From contig JAJNNC010000001.1 of assembly GCA_021730635.1 (NCBI GenBank), positions 1-64,000 of the forward strand: a stretch of DNA of 64,000 bases, read 5' to 3'. Shown here one piece after another: positions 27,411 through 36,695 of the stretch. Position 1 is the stretch's first letter; each line of letters begins with the position of its first letter. The position numbers were made by a program, and so were the translations under genes. The notes beneath the pieces were generated by a model. That model was not told the origin of the DNA. It ran no database searches and saw only the letters and a program-made list of their open reading frames with translations. Origin of the DNA: Catalimonadaceae bacterium JC749. GTDB taxonomy: Bacteria; Bacteroidota; Bacteroidia; Cytophagales; Cyclobacteriaceae.

Positions 27411-28706
27411 ATGAATTATATATACTTTTTTTCTTGTCTGAGCCTTACCCTTATGTTTTTTCATTTCACTGTTTCCGGACAAAAACTGACCGCAGAGGAA
27501 AAGCGGATACTCACCATTATAGATAAAAATCATGAAGAGGCGGTTCAGTTTCTGGAAGAGACTGTCAATATCAATAGCGGGACGTACAACATCGCAGGTA
27601 TCAAAAAGGTAGGTGCTTTATATCAAGAGGTATTGGACGACATGGGCTTTGCCACTACCTGGTGTGATATGCCCGCAGCAATGAAACGTGCCGGACATCT
27701 CATTGGTGAAAGAAAGGGAACGCAGGGAAAGAAGTTATTACTCAATGGACATATGGACACGGTATTTGAGCCGGACAGCCCTTTTCAAACCTGGCAGGTG
27801 CAGAATAACGTTGCCATTGGTCCGGGTGTAACAGATATGAAAGGAGGATTGATGGTCATGTTGTATGCCCTGAAAGCCCTGCATGAAGCCAACCTGTTGG
27901 ACGACCGGCAAATTATCGTCATACTGCACGGAGATGAAGAAAACGCGGGGGACCCCATAACGATAAGCCGGAAAGACCTCATTGAAGCTGCTAAAAGAAG
28001 TGATATTGCCTTATGCTATGAGCCTGCCACCGGTTTTAATGATGCCACTATCGCCCGCCGGGGCAGCAGTTCCTGGGCGCTAAAAGTAACAGGAAAGCAG
28101 GCCCATTCGTCCAGCATCTTTACCGAACGGACAGGTGCCGGTGCTATTTATGAAACAGGAAGAATTCTGAATCGGTTTTATGAAGCGTTGCAGGAGCCAT
28201 ATCTCACTTTCAGTCCGGGTCTGATGCTGGGAGGTACCACTGTCCATGTGGATTCATCCGGCACTTTGGGAAATGCCTCGGGGAAAGCCAATGTGGTTGC
28301 CAAAGAGGCTTACGTTAAGGGAGATTTACGTTTTCTGTATGAAGAGCAAAAAGAAAAAGCCCGTGAAAAAATGAAAGCCATTGTGGCAGAGAGCTATCCC
28401 CTGACGCAAGCCGACATTACTTTTGAAGAGGGTTATCCTTCTATGCCACCCACCGATGGCAATATGGCTGTCTTAAATGTGTTGAGCCAGGTGAGCTTAG
28501 ATCTGGGACAGGGAGCCGTAAAACCCTATGATCCGGGAAACAGGGGTGCCGGCGATATTTCATTTGTCGCTCAATACCTTGATTGCCTTGACGGGCTGGG
28601 CGCCATGGGAGGCAACTCCCACGCACCGGAGGAATACATGGATCTGACTACCCTGAAAGATTTTGTCAAACGCTCGGCGCTTCTTATCTACCGCCTGACC
28701 CGATAG
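27411..28706 (+). CDS. Exported M20-family metallopeptidase (carboxypeptidase G2-like)
   Basis: A 431-residue zinc peptidase with a signal peptide (about residues 4-23, ending VSGQ). Zinc ligands and catalytic residues are in LLLNGHMDTVFE, VTDMKGG, HGDEENAGD and the C-terminal His in GGNSHAPEEYM. A dimerisation lid domain lies between about residues 205 and 320. The closest group is glutamate carboxypeptidase (CPG2-like), which trims C-terminal glutamate or related amides; the real substrate is unknown. yraN follows 5 bp later. Confidence 0.9.
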   Translation: MNYIYFFSCLSLTLMFFHFTVSGQKLTAEEKRILTIIDKNHEEAVQFLEETVNINSGTYNIAGIKKVGALYQEVLDDMGFATTWCDMPAAMKRAGHLIGERKGTQGKKLLLNGHMDTVFEPDSPFQTWQVQNNVAIGPGVTDMKGGLMVMLYALKALHEANLLDDRQIIVILHGDEENAGDPITISRKDLIEAAKRSDIALCYEPATGFNDATIARRGSSSWALKVTGKQAHSSSIFTERTGAGAIYETGRILNRFYEALQEPYLTFSPGLMLGGTTVHVDSSGTLGNASGKANVVAKEAYVKGDLRFLYEEQKEKAREKMKAIVAESYPLTQADITFEEGYPSMPPTDGNMAVLNVLSQVSLDLGQGAVKPYDPGNRGAGDISFVAQYLDCLDGLGAMGGNSHAPEEYMDLTTLKDFVKRSALLIYRLTR

Positions 28707-28711
28707 GTACC

Positions 28712-29059
28712 ATGACTCAGCGCGACAGCGGACAGCAGGGAGAAATCCTGGCTGCCGATTATCTTGAGAAGAAAGGATATGAGATTGTAACCAGAAACTT
28801 CCGGTACAAGCGGGCGGAGATTGATATCATTGCCCAAAAGAGTTCTCTATTAGTTTTTGTAGAGGTGAAGGCACGCAGCAGCAACGTCTATGGGCATCCC
28901 GAAGAATTTGTAGATGAGAAAAAAGCCTCACTGATTATAGAAGCGGCCGATCATTATATCAATATGCATCAATGGGAAGGTCTTATTCGATTCGATATTG
29001 TGTCTGTCATGCTCAAGCCTTCGGTCAGTATACACCATTTTGAGGATGCTTTCTACTGA
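28712..29059 (+). CDS. yraN: YraN/UPF0102-family nuclease-fold protein
   Basis: A 115-residue protein of the UPF0102 family, with a restriction-endonuclease-like fold. The motif set is intact: GEILAADYLEKKGYEIVTRN, AEIDIIAQ and LLVFVEVKARSS (the E-x-K pair). Its cellular role is unsettled. It is 5 bp behind the M20 peptidase gene, and its last 35 bp overlap the 3' end of the convergent gene at 29025-30350. Confidence 0.93.
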   Translation: MTQRDSGQQGEILAADYLEKKGYEIVTRNFRYKRAEIDIIAQKSSLLVFVEVKARSSNVYGHPEEFVDEKKASLIIEAADHYINMHQWEGLIRFDIVSVMLKPSVSIHHFEDAFY

Positions 29060-30350
29060 GCTTCTCTTTCTGACTGCGATTCATCAGTAAAACCTGACAG
29101 CCAAAACCATAATGAAGCGTGGTGTATTCGGTATCTACCCTACGCTCTTCGTGTTCTTCCAGGATAAGATCTTCATGCAGGTCAAAAGAATTCTGTACAT
29201 AGCTTATCTCAACAAAAAAGAGTGTTCTTTCACTCAAAGGAAGTTTGAGCTTCCCGCCATATCTTTTTCCTGATTTTTTTAGAAAGATATCCTGGTGGGT
29301 CAGCTGCTGGTTCAGCTCGTTGCCATAGCCTCCAAAAGCATCGTCCTGCAGATACTGGTACCAGAAGATATGATAGGTGGGCGTCAGGTAGAGATTTCGA
29401 TAAAGGCGCAGGTCGTATTCGGCAAAAAGGCCATAGAGAAACCGGGTACGGGGCCACTTGCCGATATTATAGTTAATGGTCCGGCCTTCCTTCCCATATA
29501 CATACTCCTGTGCCCGCCCTATCTGATTGGCTTCTATGGCCAAGGAAGCTCCAATATTAAAATGGCGGTAAGCATACGACACGCTGCCATTGAGCTGAAA
29601 TACAGCATCAATGGCCGCTCCATATTCCTTTCTTAAAGAATCTGTGGTGGTTACATAGGAAAAAGACTGATCGCCATTGCCTGTAAAGAAGTTGACCATC
29701 AGGTTCAGGCGTGAAGCATTTCCTAACAAAGGAACCGGAAACTTTTTAGCCGGTTGTTTTTTTCTTTTCATCAGATAAAGACCCCTGGTTTTCAGGTAAT
29801 CTTCATGCAGGGCCAGATCGTACATGAGGTATTCAAACTTACCGGCTTCTGCTTCCACAACTACTTTTTTGATTTTCTCATTACGATTGAAGACAATAGC
29901 AGGGCCATCATCCGTAAAATCGTAATTGTTGTTATCATCTACAAAATAAGCCAGACGATCGCGCATGTTGCCAATGACCATAGTGTTCACAACGCTGTTG
30001 CCTTGCTCATCTTCCAACCCTACCATGAGTACCAGCGTATCGGGCATGCCTGTCATATCAGGTAAAACCAGCCGGTATTTTTCTTCCGGAAAAGAATCTC
30101 TATCAGGATTATTCTGATGTAGCACTGCGGTTGTCAGCGAATCGGAAACATAGCGGAAGAGGGCATGGGGCAGCTCATTGATCATCTGAATGGCAGAATC
30201 TGCCGGATTGGATGGTATTAACTGGTTTTTGAGCAAAGGATACAAGTCAATGCTACGCTGTATGATTTGCGGATTTTGCTGTGCCAACAACGTTTGGGCC
30301 CCTAAAAATATCATCACAAAGCTACAGAACCTCAGCTTCTTAATGCGCAT
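29025..30350 (-). CDS. Secreted protein of unknown function, beta-barrel-like C-terminus
   Basis: A 441-residue exported protein with a signal peptide (about residues 7-23, ending LLAQ). The first half contains a calcium-site-like loop (YFVDDNNNYDFTDDGPAIVF). From about residue 205 the sequence alternates polar and hydrophobic residues with many Tyr and Phe (NLMVNFFTGNGDQSFSYV and later strands) and could form an outer-membrane barrel. No known family is recognised. Its end overlaps yraN by 35 bp on the opposite strand. Confidence 0.8.
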   Translation of the reverse strand: MRIKKLRFCSFVMIFLGAQTLLAQQNPQIIQRSIDLYPLLKNQLIPSNPADSAIQMINELPHALFRYVSDSLTTAVLHQNNPDRDSFPEEKYRLVLPDMTGMPDTLVLMVGLEDEQGNSVVNTMVIGNMRDRLAYFVDDNNNYDFTDDGPAIVFNRNEKIKKVVVEAEAGKFEYLMYDLALHEDYLKTRGLYLMKRKKQPAKKFPVPLLGNASRLNLMVNFFTGNGDQSFSYVTTTDSLRKEYGAAIDAVFQLNGSVSYAYRHFNIGASLAIEANQIGRAQEYVYGKEGRTINYNIGKWPRTRFLYGLFAEYDLRLYRNLYLTPTYHIFWYQYLQDDAFGGYGNELNQQLTHQDIFLKKSGKRYGGKLKLPLSERTLFFVEISYVQNSFDLHEDLILEEHEERRVDTEYTTLHYGFGCQVLLMNRSQKEKLSRKHPQNGVY

Positions 30351-30547
30351 TATAAAAATTATTAGTTTCCTAAGGAAATTCTAAGATAATTGAAAATAGC
30401 ATAAGAAGCCTGAAAAATACCGGGATGGTCTGGCAACCACCTTGCTGAATCAGAAGTTTGGCATACTGAAAGGTTTTCTCAGCATGCTATTGTTATCAGT
30501 ATAGTACGGTAGTACCAAAGTAAAACGGCAATAGCCTTGAATGACAT

Positions 30548-30970
30548 CTACATTTTCAGATGATACAGGCGGCTATCTTTGAGTGTAAACCCAAGGTGAC
30601 GATACAATTGAATCGCTGCTGTCCGTTCGTCTTCTGTGAATAAATATATTTCGGTCAATCCCATCTGTCTGCCTTTTTCTATCATTGCCTGAATCAAGTT
30701 CTTACCAACTCCTTTTCCTCTCATTGTTTCCTCTACCACCACATCTTCAATCCAACCCTTATAACCGGATAGCACCTCATACACCGCCATAGAAGCCATT
30801 CCTACAATCCTCTGATTTTCCCGATAGGCCAGCAGCACCACAGGATTGTTTTTATCCAGGACATCGTTTACCTTTCTGGCTTTCCGATCAGCGATTAACT
30901 GCTTAAAAAGCCCGTCTATGACATCCTGATCCTGTGAGGTCAAGGACTCTTGTTTCAGTTCTGTTATCAT
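30548..30970 (-). CDS. GNAT-family N-acetyltransferase
   Basis: A 140-residue acetyltransferase with the GNAT core: VVEETMRGKGVGKNLIQAMIE (acetyl-CoA loop, about residues 79-99) and YLFTEDERTAAIQLYRHLGF. The acceptor is unknown. It follows the cupin gene by 14 bp and is probably co-transcribed with it. The 197 bp downstream of the neighbouring secreted-protein start hold no gene; a short GTACGGTAGTAC palindrome at about 30503 resembles the units of the repeat array at 55341. Confidence 0.9.
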   Translation of the reverse strand: MITELKQESLTSQDQDVIDGLFKQLIADRKARKVNDVLDKNNPVVLLAYRENQRIVGMASMAVYEVLSGYKGWIEDVVVEETMRGKGVGKNLIQAMIEKGRQMGLTEIYLFTEDERTAAIQLYRHLGFTLKDSRLYHLKM

Positions 30971-30984
30971 GGCAAATTTGTAAG

Positions 30985-31497
30985 TTATGTGTCATAGGTC
31001 AGGGCCCTGATGAGAGCGGCATGTTGCGGATAGGCCTGTATGAGTTGAGCACGATCGGCCATCTCAAAATCCCGGAAATCAAAGCCGGGCGCTACCGTAC
31101 AGCCTACGATCGCATACCTAGTTGGCTCTGTATTTACCTGGGAAGCATCCACTTGGGAAGCATCCACTTGGGAAGCAAACCAACAACCGGCCGGCACCAC
31201 GATTTGAAATTGTTCTCCCTGCTCAATGTTGTTACCCAAGTGATAAGTCTGCAACCTGCCTTTTGGATCAATCACATAGATATGCAATCGATGACCGGCA
31301 TAAAAATGCCACATTTCATCAGATTTAATCCGGTGGAAGGCAGAGAATTTACCCTCCGGCAGCAAAAAGTAAATAGCAGTTGCATAATTTCGCTCTATTC
31401 CGGCAATGACTCCTTCGGCCCGGTAGGTTTCCTTATAAAAACCACCCTCAGGATGAGGTTGAAGCTGCAGTTTGTCAATCCAGTATTGTGCCTGCAT
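30985..31497 (-). CDS. Cupin protein of the DUF985 family
   Basis: A 170-residue single cupin of the DUF985 type. The family motifs LQPHPEGGFYKETYRA, FSAFHRIKSDEMWHFYAG and VPAGCWFAS with CTVAPGFDFRDFEMADR are all there. Between the last two, residues about 107-123 are a repeat (DASQVDASQV) coded by three copies of a 15-bp unit, in a loop where relatives are shorter. Function of the family is not firmly known. First gene of a pair with the GNAT gene. Confidence 0.9.
   Translation of the reverse strand: MQAQYWIDKLQLQPHPEGGFYKETYRAEGVIAGIERNYATAIYFLLPEGKFSAFHRIKSDEMWHFYAGHRLHIYVIDPKGRLQTYHLGNNIEQGEQFQIVVPAGCWFASQVDASQVDASQVNTEPTRYAIVGCTVAPGFDFRDFEMADRAQLIQAYPQHAALIRALTYDT
31136..31180 (-). repeat. 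In-frame 15-bp tandem repeat, three copies
   Basis: Three adjacent 15-bp units (31136-31150, 31151-31165, 31166-31180) differing at few positions, core TTGGGAAGCATCC. In frame they add DASQV units to a loop of the cupin protein. A whole number of codons per unit means copy changes keep the frame. Confidence 0.85.
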
Positions 31498-31523
31498 AAG
31501 CCTGTTTTGGATGTTAAAAAAAT

Positions 31524-31614
31524 TAAAGGACTGAAGTGTTTAAGGATTGAAGGACTGATGATACTTATTTAACACAAAACTAAAAACACAGAACCTAGAA
31601 CTTAGAACTCTACA
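31524..31614 (+). repeat. Heptamer-phased intergenic repeat, copy A1
   Basis: A head (AAAGGACTGAAGTGTTTAAG then GACTGATGATACTT) is followed by a tail of 7-bp units ending in AAC (TAAAAAC, ACAGAAC, CTAGAAC, TTAGAAC). It is a near-perfect inverted match to copy A2 at 32590-32707 over about 84 bp, with one substitution and one indel. It abuts the stop of the MORN-like gene. Confidence 0.85.
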
Positions 31615-31621
31615 CTCAAAA

Positions 31622-32506
31622 TCATTTCTTTTTCTGATACTCATACACTACCTGCCCTTCAGGATTCCATTCTTTAATCGTATAGGGCTTGGTGTTTTCA
31701 TCATAGGGATCATCCGGATATTTTATCTGCTTTTTAGCACGGCGTTCAAAGTCATAATATTCTGTCCAGAGGCCTACTTTTCTACCCATCTGGTATTCTC
31801 CTTCCACTGCTACACGACCACTCTTATGGAAATAAAAATAGTATCCTTCTTTTTCACCGTATTCTACTGGTGTCACTTCCTTTAAATTTTCTCGCTTTTT
31901 ATCATCATAATAGGAGATTTCAGATTCACGGGGCCAGCCTTTGGAGTATTTTTCTTTGTCCGTCAAAATATTGTTGCTGTTATAGTATGTCCAGCGCCCG
32001 TGTTTGGTACCTTTATAGAAAATGCCTTCTGCTAGAATTTCACCTTCTTCGTTTATTTTTTTATAGGGGCCATGTAGAATAAGCGCCTTATCTTCCTGGA
32101 TATTATGGGTTGTACGAATCTGCTTGCGCTTGGTATCATACCAGTAGACATCCCGCACATAAGGATCAGGTTTCTCAAACTTTTTCAGATAGTGGAACTG
32201 CTCAATAATGGTTTGTCCGCCATAACCCGATTTGGTAAATCCTTTTTTACTCTTAATGTTATAATATACATTTCTTTTACGTTTCTTCTTTTTCACCTTG
32301 GATTCCTTCTCAGCTTCTTCCTCCTCTTCTTCCAGGTTGATGGTAAGCGGCACCTTGGTGGCAGGATCAATGATAAACTGATCGGTAGTGTCGGCTGGTA
32401 TAGAATCAGCAGCTACCTCTGGATTCTGTGCATGTAAGAAAAAAGAATAGAGGCCCAGCAGGAAAGTCAGAAAATATTGTTTTCTCCTATGAATGAGTTG
32501 TATCAC
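31622..32506 (-). CDS. Exported MORN-repeat-like protein
   Basis: A 294-residue protein with a signal peptide (about residues 10-26, ending LHAQ), a tract of Glu then Lys/Arg (about residues 58-80), and several MORN-like or YwqK-like repeats such as GTKHGRWTYYNSNN, GEKEGYYFYFHKSG and GRKVGLWTEYYDF. Such repeats form beta-sheets for binding, but the partner is unknown. The gene is bracketed by near-identical inverted repeats (31524-31614 and 32590-32707), yet no transposase is present. Confidence 0.85.
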   Translation of the reverse strand: MIQLIHRRKQYFLTFLLGLYSFFLHAQNPEVAADSIPADTTDQFIIDPATKVPLTINLEEEEEEAEKESKVKKKKRKRNVYYNIKSKKGFTKSGYGGQTIIEQFHYLKKFEKPDPYVRDVYWYDTKRKQIRTTHNIQEDKALILHGPYKKINEEGEILAEGIFYKGTKHGRWTYYNSNNILTDKEKYSKGWPRESEISYYDDKKRENLKEVTPVEYGEKEGYYFYFHKSGRVAVEGEYQMGRKVGLWTEYYDFERRAKKQIKYPDDPYDENTKPYTIKEWNPEGQVVYEYQKKK

Positions 32507-32589
32507 AGCAAGCGTAATTTTAGATTCTTATTTTATCTAGATACAAATACAATACCTGTCAATAAGTTCCACCAATTTATATTGTTTGG

Positions 32590-32707
32590 TGTTTTTAGTT
32601 TTAGGTTCTAAGTTCGTAGTTCTGAGTTCTAGGTTCTGTGTTTTTAGTTTTGTGTTAAATTAAGTATCATCAGTCCTTCAATCCTTAAACACTTCAGTCC
32701 TTCAATT
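32590..32707 (-). repeat. Heptamer-phased intergenic repeat, copy A2
   Basis: Inverted partner of A1. The tail reads as ten 7-bp units on the plus strand (GTTTTTA, GTTTTAG, GTTCTAA, GTTCGTA, GTTCTGA, GTTCTAG, GTTCTGT, GTTTTTA, GTTTTGT, GTTAAAT) before the head. It occupies most of the gap between kbl and the MORN-like gene. Confidence 0.85.
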
Positions 32708-32722
32708 ATTCTATCATTTTAT

Positions 32723-33913
32723 TCACACCAAAACTTTGAGCTCTTCGCCTACCTCTTTGAAAGCCTGAATCGCTTTATCGAGGTGATATTGTTCGTGGTC
32801 AGCGGAAATTTGTACCCGAATACGAGCCTGCCCTTTGGGCACAACAGGGTAATAAAAACCAATCACATAAATACCTTTGTCTAACAGCTTTTCAGCAAAC
32901 TGCTGAGCCAGTGTGGCATCATATAGCATAATGGGAACTATAGGATGTTCTCCCGGCTTGATATCAAACCCTGCCTCCGTCATTTTCTGGCGGAAATATT
33001 TAGTATTACGCTCCAGCTTATCCCGCAACTCTGTTGTTTCCGACAGCATATCCAATACGGCTATAGAAGCTCCCACAATAGAAGGAGCCAACGTATTTGA
33101 AAAAAGATAAGGACGGGAACGCTGACGGAGCAATTCTACAATTTCTTTACGCGCACTGGTAAAGCCACCAGAAGCACCACCAAGCGCCTTTCCCAAGGTT
33201 CCTGTAATGATATCCATCCGCCCCATCACATGGTGGTATTCATGCACCCCCCGGCCTGTCTTTCCCATGAAGCCCGTAGCATGACATTCATCCGACATGA
33301 CCAAGGCTTTATACTTATCGGCCAGATCACAGATTTTATTCAGTTGAGCAATGGTGCCGTCCATAGAAAAAACCCCATCTGTCACTATGATCCGCTGCCG
33401 GGCCTGTGCAGCTTCTTTCAACTTTTCTTCCAGGTCATGCATATCGTTGTGCTTAAAACGAAACCGTTGGGCTTTGCACAAACGCACACCGTCTATAATA
33501 GAAGCATGATTGAGTTCATCAGAGATGATAGCATCTTCCGGCCCAAAGAGCGGCTCAAAAATACCTCCATTGGCATCGAAAGCAGCCGCATAAAGAATGG
33601 TATCTTCCATTCCTAAAAACTGTGATATTTTTTCTTCAAGCTCTTTGTGAATATCCTGCGTGCCACAAATGAATCTGACGGAAGATAAACCATATCCGTG
33701 GGTATCGATAGCCTTCTTGGCTGCCTCAATTACTTTTGGATGAGAGGAAAGGCCTAAATAATTATTAGCACAGAAATTGATGACTTCTTTTCCAGTAGTA
33801 GTATTGATCTCAGCACCTTGCGGTGTAGTAATAATTCGTTCTTTTTTATACAACCCAGCTTCTTTAATGCCGGCTATTTCTTTCTCAAGAGAGGGTTTTA
33901 GGGTTTGGTACAT
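32723..33913 (-). CDS. kbl: Glycine C-acetyltransferase (2-amino-3-ketobutyrate CoA ligase)
   Basis: A 396-residue PLP enzyme that splits 2-amino-3-oxobutyrate with CoA to glycine and acetyl-CoA. The PLP lysine is in [13 protein letters not shown] (about residue 243); [32 protein letters not shown] and [15 protein letters not shown] match Kbl closely. It is divergent from the threonine dehydrogenase gene, with which it makes a two-step threonine-degradation pathway. Confidence 0.95.
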   Translation of the reverse strand: MYQTLKPSLEKEIAGIKEAGLYKKERIITTPQGAEINTTTGKEVINFCANNYLGLSSHPKVIEAAKKAIDTHGYGLSSVRFICGTQDIHKELEEKISQFLGMEDTILYAAAFDANGGIFEPLFGPEDAIISDELNHASIIDGVRLCKAQRFRFKHNDMHDLEEKLKEAAQARQRIIVTDGVFSMDGTIAQLNKICDLADKYKALVMSDECHATGFMGKTGRGVHEYHHVMGRMDIITGTLGKALGGASGGFTSARKEIVELLRQRSRPYLFSNTLAPSIVGASIAVLDMLSETTELRDKLERNTKYFRQKMTEAGFDIKPGEHPIVPIMLYDATLAQQFAEKLLDKGIYVIGFYYPVVPKGQARIRVQISADHEQYHLDKAIQAFKEVGEELKVLV

Positions 33914-34104
33914 ATCGGTAAATTTTAAACTATGTTATCATGCAATAGTAACGATGAATGGCGTTAAATAATTTTGTCTGTATATTCTCCTATATGATTT
34001 TATTAAATTTATAATTTCGCAGCAGATTTTTCTTCATATATTATTATTTTTTGATATATATGCAAATATAAAAACAATCTGCTGAGTAAAGCACTTTTGA
34101 TGAT

Positions 34105-35076
34105 ATGGCAGAAAACAATAACATTCTGGTAATTGGCGCAAACGGACAGTTAGGGACAGAACTTACGTTAGCTTTGGTCAACACCTATGGTAAAGATCAC
34201 GTAATTACGACGGATATACGAGAGCCTACTGAAAAAATTTCTTTGTTTGAAGCCCTGGATGTGCTGAATCAAGAGCACCTGAAGCAAATTATACAAGCTT
34301 ATCAGATTTCGGAAGTTTACCTTCTGGCTGCATTGTTATCTGCCAGAGGAGAACAAAACCCCATGCTCACCTGGCAGGTCAATATGGACGGGCTGATTCA
34401 TGTGCTCGAACTGGCTCGTGAAGGTTACATCAAAAAAGTATTCTGGCCTAGTTCTATTGCCATATTTGGTGCATCAACTCCTAAAAAAGACACTCCTCAG
34501 GAGACGATTACTTCGCCTGATACCATGTATGGTATTACCAAACTCGCCGGCGAGCGGCTTTGTGCTTACTATGCTAAAAAATATCACATAGATGTGCGCA
34601 GTTTGCGTTTTCCCGGATTGGTTGGCTACAATGCCCTACCCGGTGGTGGCACGACAGACTTTGCCGTAGATATTTATCATAAAGCACTGGAAGGAAAAAA
34701 ATATCATTGCTTCCTGCAAGAGAATACCCAACTTCCCTTTATGTATATGCCTGATGCGGTTAAAGCTACTATGCAGTTAATGCAATCGCAAAATCATCAG
34801 GTCACTGTCAGATCAAGCTACAACATCACAGGTTTCAGTTGTACACCCGCAGCCATAGCGGAAGCTATCCGTAAAATTATTCCTGGCTTTGAGATTACCT
34901 ATGAGCCTGACTTCCGGCAACAAATTGCTGATTCCTGGCCAGACAGTATTGATGACCAGATGGCCAGAAAGGACTGGGGCTGGCAGCCTGCATTCAACTT
35001 AGAATCTATGACTCAGGATATGCTGATGAACCTATCAAGATTGCATAAAAAGGAAATTATTATTGATATAGTTTAA
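34105..35076 (+). CDS. L-threonine 3-dehydrogenase, SDR (epimerase-like) type
   Basis: A 323-residue NAD-dependent enzyme of the extended SDR family. The NAD motif VIGANGQLGTEL (about residues 10-21) and the catalytic YGITKLAGE (Tyr-x3-Lys) are present, and the N-terminus with TTDIRE after the first fold matches SDR-type threonine dehydrogenases. It oxidises threonine to 2-amino-3-oxobutyrate for Kbl. The divergent kbl neighbour strongly supports this over a sugar epimerase. Gap to kbl is 191 bp and AT-rich, with no clear box seen. Confidence 0.9.
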   Translation: MAENNNILVIGANGQLGTELTLALVNTYGKDHVITTDIREPTEKISLFEALDVLNQEHLKQIIQAYQISEVYLLAALLSARGEQNPMLTWQVNMDGLIHVLELAREGYIKKVFWPSSIAIFGASTPKKDTPQETITSPDTMYGITKLAGERLCAYYAKKYHIDVRSLRFPGLVGYNALPGGGTTDFAVDIYHKALEGKKYHCFLQENTQLPFMYMPDAVKATMQLMQSQNHQVTVRSSYNITGFSCTPAAIAEAIRKIIPGFEITYEPDFRQQIADSWPDSIDDQMARKDWGWQPAFNLESMTQDMLMNLSRLHKKEIIIDIV

Positions 35077-35186
35077 TTTTTTCTTTTTATTATTTGAAAA
35101 GAAGATTATCTTGGCGCCATCGTCAACTAACTTCTCGCATTAAGTTACATCTTCAACTGACTGAAGAGAAAGCACAAACCTTAATG

Positions 35187-35213
35187 TTAAGTACTGGGGT
35201 TAACCCAGCTTAA
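35187..35213 (+). promoter_or_regulatory. Interrupted palindrome before the histidine kinase gene
   Basis: TTAAG-TA-CTGGG-GTTAA-CCCAG-CTTAA: two pairs of matching 5-bp arms around GTTAA, with TA bulged on the left. It lies 50 bp before the start at 35263. It could be the terminator of the threonine dehydrogenase transcript (no T-run) or an operator. Confidence 0.4.
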
Positions 35214-35262
35214 AGCAGACACTAAACACAAAAATAATAAGTGGTCTCAACAGGGGTGAACT

Positions 35263-36666
35263 ATGTCCCTGAAGGTAAGTCTTTCATACTTCATGATCAA
35301 ACAAATAACAAACTGGTTTATTGGAGATTATCTCAAGAAAACGGCTGATATTATAGAGCAGGCCCGCATCACTCTGATTTACCAAATCCTGATGACTACT
35401 TTTGTTTTAGTAGCGGCTGTTCTCCCCAGTCTGATCATCAACAGCCACTATATTCAATTAACTAGATCCGGATTGGTAGTTGTCATATTTGCTATACTGC
35501 TCTTTTATCTAAAGTTCCGGCAATCTGTTATTTTTATCAGTCACTTAATGGTAGCTGTAGGTACAGCTAACCTTATTGCCAACACCTTCTTTATCTTTCA
35601 GCGAGTAGACGGAGTGAGTTACCTTCTGGCTGTAGGGGATATTTTGTTTGCCTTTTATTTTCTCAACTGGTCCTGGGTTATCTTTTATACCATTATTAAC
35701 ATAGGCGCTGTTGCTCTCTTTATTCTGCTGGATTATTTTAACATTTATCCGGTTCAGAAACTTTCTGATCCCCTTTCCTTTGATGTATTCTACATCAGTA
35801 TGCTTACTATTTTTATTCTGATTGTCATCATGTTGCGGCATTTCAGGATTGCCTTTAACCTGTCCTCCAATACACTTAAAGGAGCGTTGAACCAACAAAA
35901 ACATCTTACCCAGAAATACCTGAATCTGAGTGAGGAAGTGAGCAAAGCCAGAGACAAGGCAGAAGAAATCAACCGCCTTAAAACTAATTTTCTCAACAAC
36001 ATGTCGCATGAAATCCGAACACCCTTGAATGGGATTATTGGGATTGCTCAACTCATTGAGGCCGAAACAGACAAGGAGTCTATCAAAGAGTATGTAGACA
36101 TTCAAAAGAAAAGCGGAGAGCGACTGCTGAATACCATCAACAGCATTCTTCACCTTTCGCGGTTGGAGGTAGTACAACCTCAACTGGTTTTAGGCCGCAT
36201 TGAAATCAACCAGGTGGTAGAAGAATGTTTTACCTTGCTAAAGGTGCTGGCCCAACAGAAGAGGATTGATTATATATTCAGGCCATCACCTACGCCACTG
36301 GTCTGCCTGGGCGACGTTACGTTATTGCATCAGGTATTTAACAATCTGATTGGCAATGCCATTAAATTTACCGCTTCAGGAAACGTCATCGTCTCGGTAG
36401 AAATATATGAACAGGATCCTGATTATTTATCCGTCTGCATTGAGGATACCGGGATTGGTATTGCAGAGGAGTTTTTGCCCAAACTATTCAAACCCTTTTT
36501 GCAGGAGAGTTCCGGCCACGGACGGCAGTTTCAGGGAAGTGGCCTTGGGCTGTCGATCGCCAAAAAATACATAGAATTAATGGGAGGGGATATCAAGGTA
36601 GAAAGCACAAAAGGAATAGGCAGCACCTTTACCGCTTTGCTGCCTATTCACTATGAGAATCATTGA
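35263..36666 (+). CDS. Membrane sensor histidine kinase
   Basis: A 467-residue kinase with six predicted membrane segments between about residues 40 and 195 (MASE-like), a coiled-coil linker, then HisKA and HATPase domains. The phosphorylated residue is His249 in NNMSHEIRTPLNGI; N box HQVFNNLIGNAIKF, G1 DTGIGIAEEF and G2 GSGLGLSIAKKY are intact. There is no receiver domain, and no response regulator gene is next to it, so it is an orphan kinase. The signal is unknown. Translation may instead start at the ATG 11 codons downstream. Confidence 0.9.
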   Translation: MSLKVSLSYFMIKQITNWFIGDYLKKTADIIEQARITLIYQILMTTFVLVAAVLPSLIINSHYIQLTRSGLVVVIFAILLFYLKFRQSVIFISHLMVAVGTANLIANTFFIFQRVDGVSYLLAVGDILFAFYFLNWSWVIFYTIINIGAVALFILLDYFNIYPVQKLSDPLSFDVFYISMLTIFILIVIMLRHFRIAFNLSSNTLKGALNQQKHLTQKYLNLSEEVSKARDKAEEINRLKTNFLNNMSHEIRTPLNGIIGIAQLIEAETDKESIKEYVDIQKKSGERLLNTINSILHLSRLEVVQPQLVLGRIEINQVVEECFTLLKVLAQQKRIDYIFRPSPTPLVCLGDVTLLHQVFNNLIGNAIKFTASGNVIVSVEIYEQDPDYLSVCIEDTGIGIAEEFLPKLFKPFLQESSGHGRQFQGSGLGLSIAKKYIELMGGDIKVESTKGIGSTFTALLPIHYENH

Positions 36667-36695
36667 GGAGGAGCCCTGCATAAGGCAGGCCTTAC

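Noticed and set aside
30934-31572. A 212-codon open frame on the plus strand
   Set aside because: Antisense to the cupin gene with its intact DUF985 motifs; extends into repeat A1.
31524-32707. An insertion sequence or mobile cassette bounded by inverted repeats
   Set aside because: The bracketed gene is a MORN-like secreted protein, not a transposase; the repeats are heptamer arrays and no target-site duplication is evident.
34105-35076. A UDP-sugar epimerase
   Set aside because: The SDR fold would allow it, but the divergent kbl gene and the TTDIRE segment favour threonine dehydrogenase.
35545-36183. A 212-codon open frame on the minus strand
   Set aside because: Antisense to the histidine kinase with all catalytic boxes intact.
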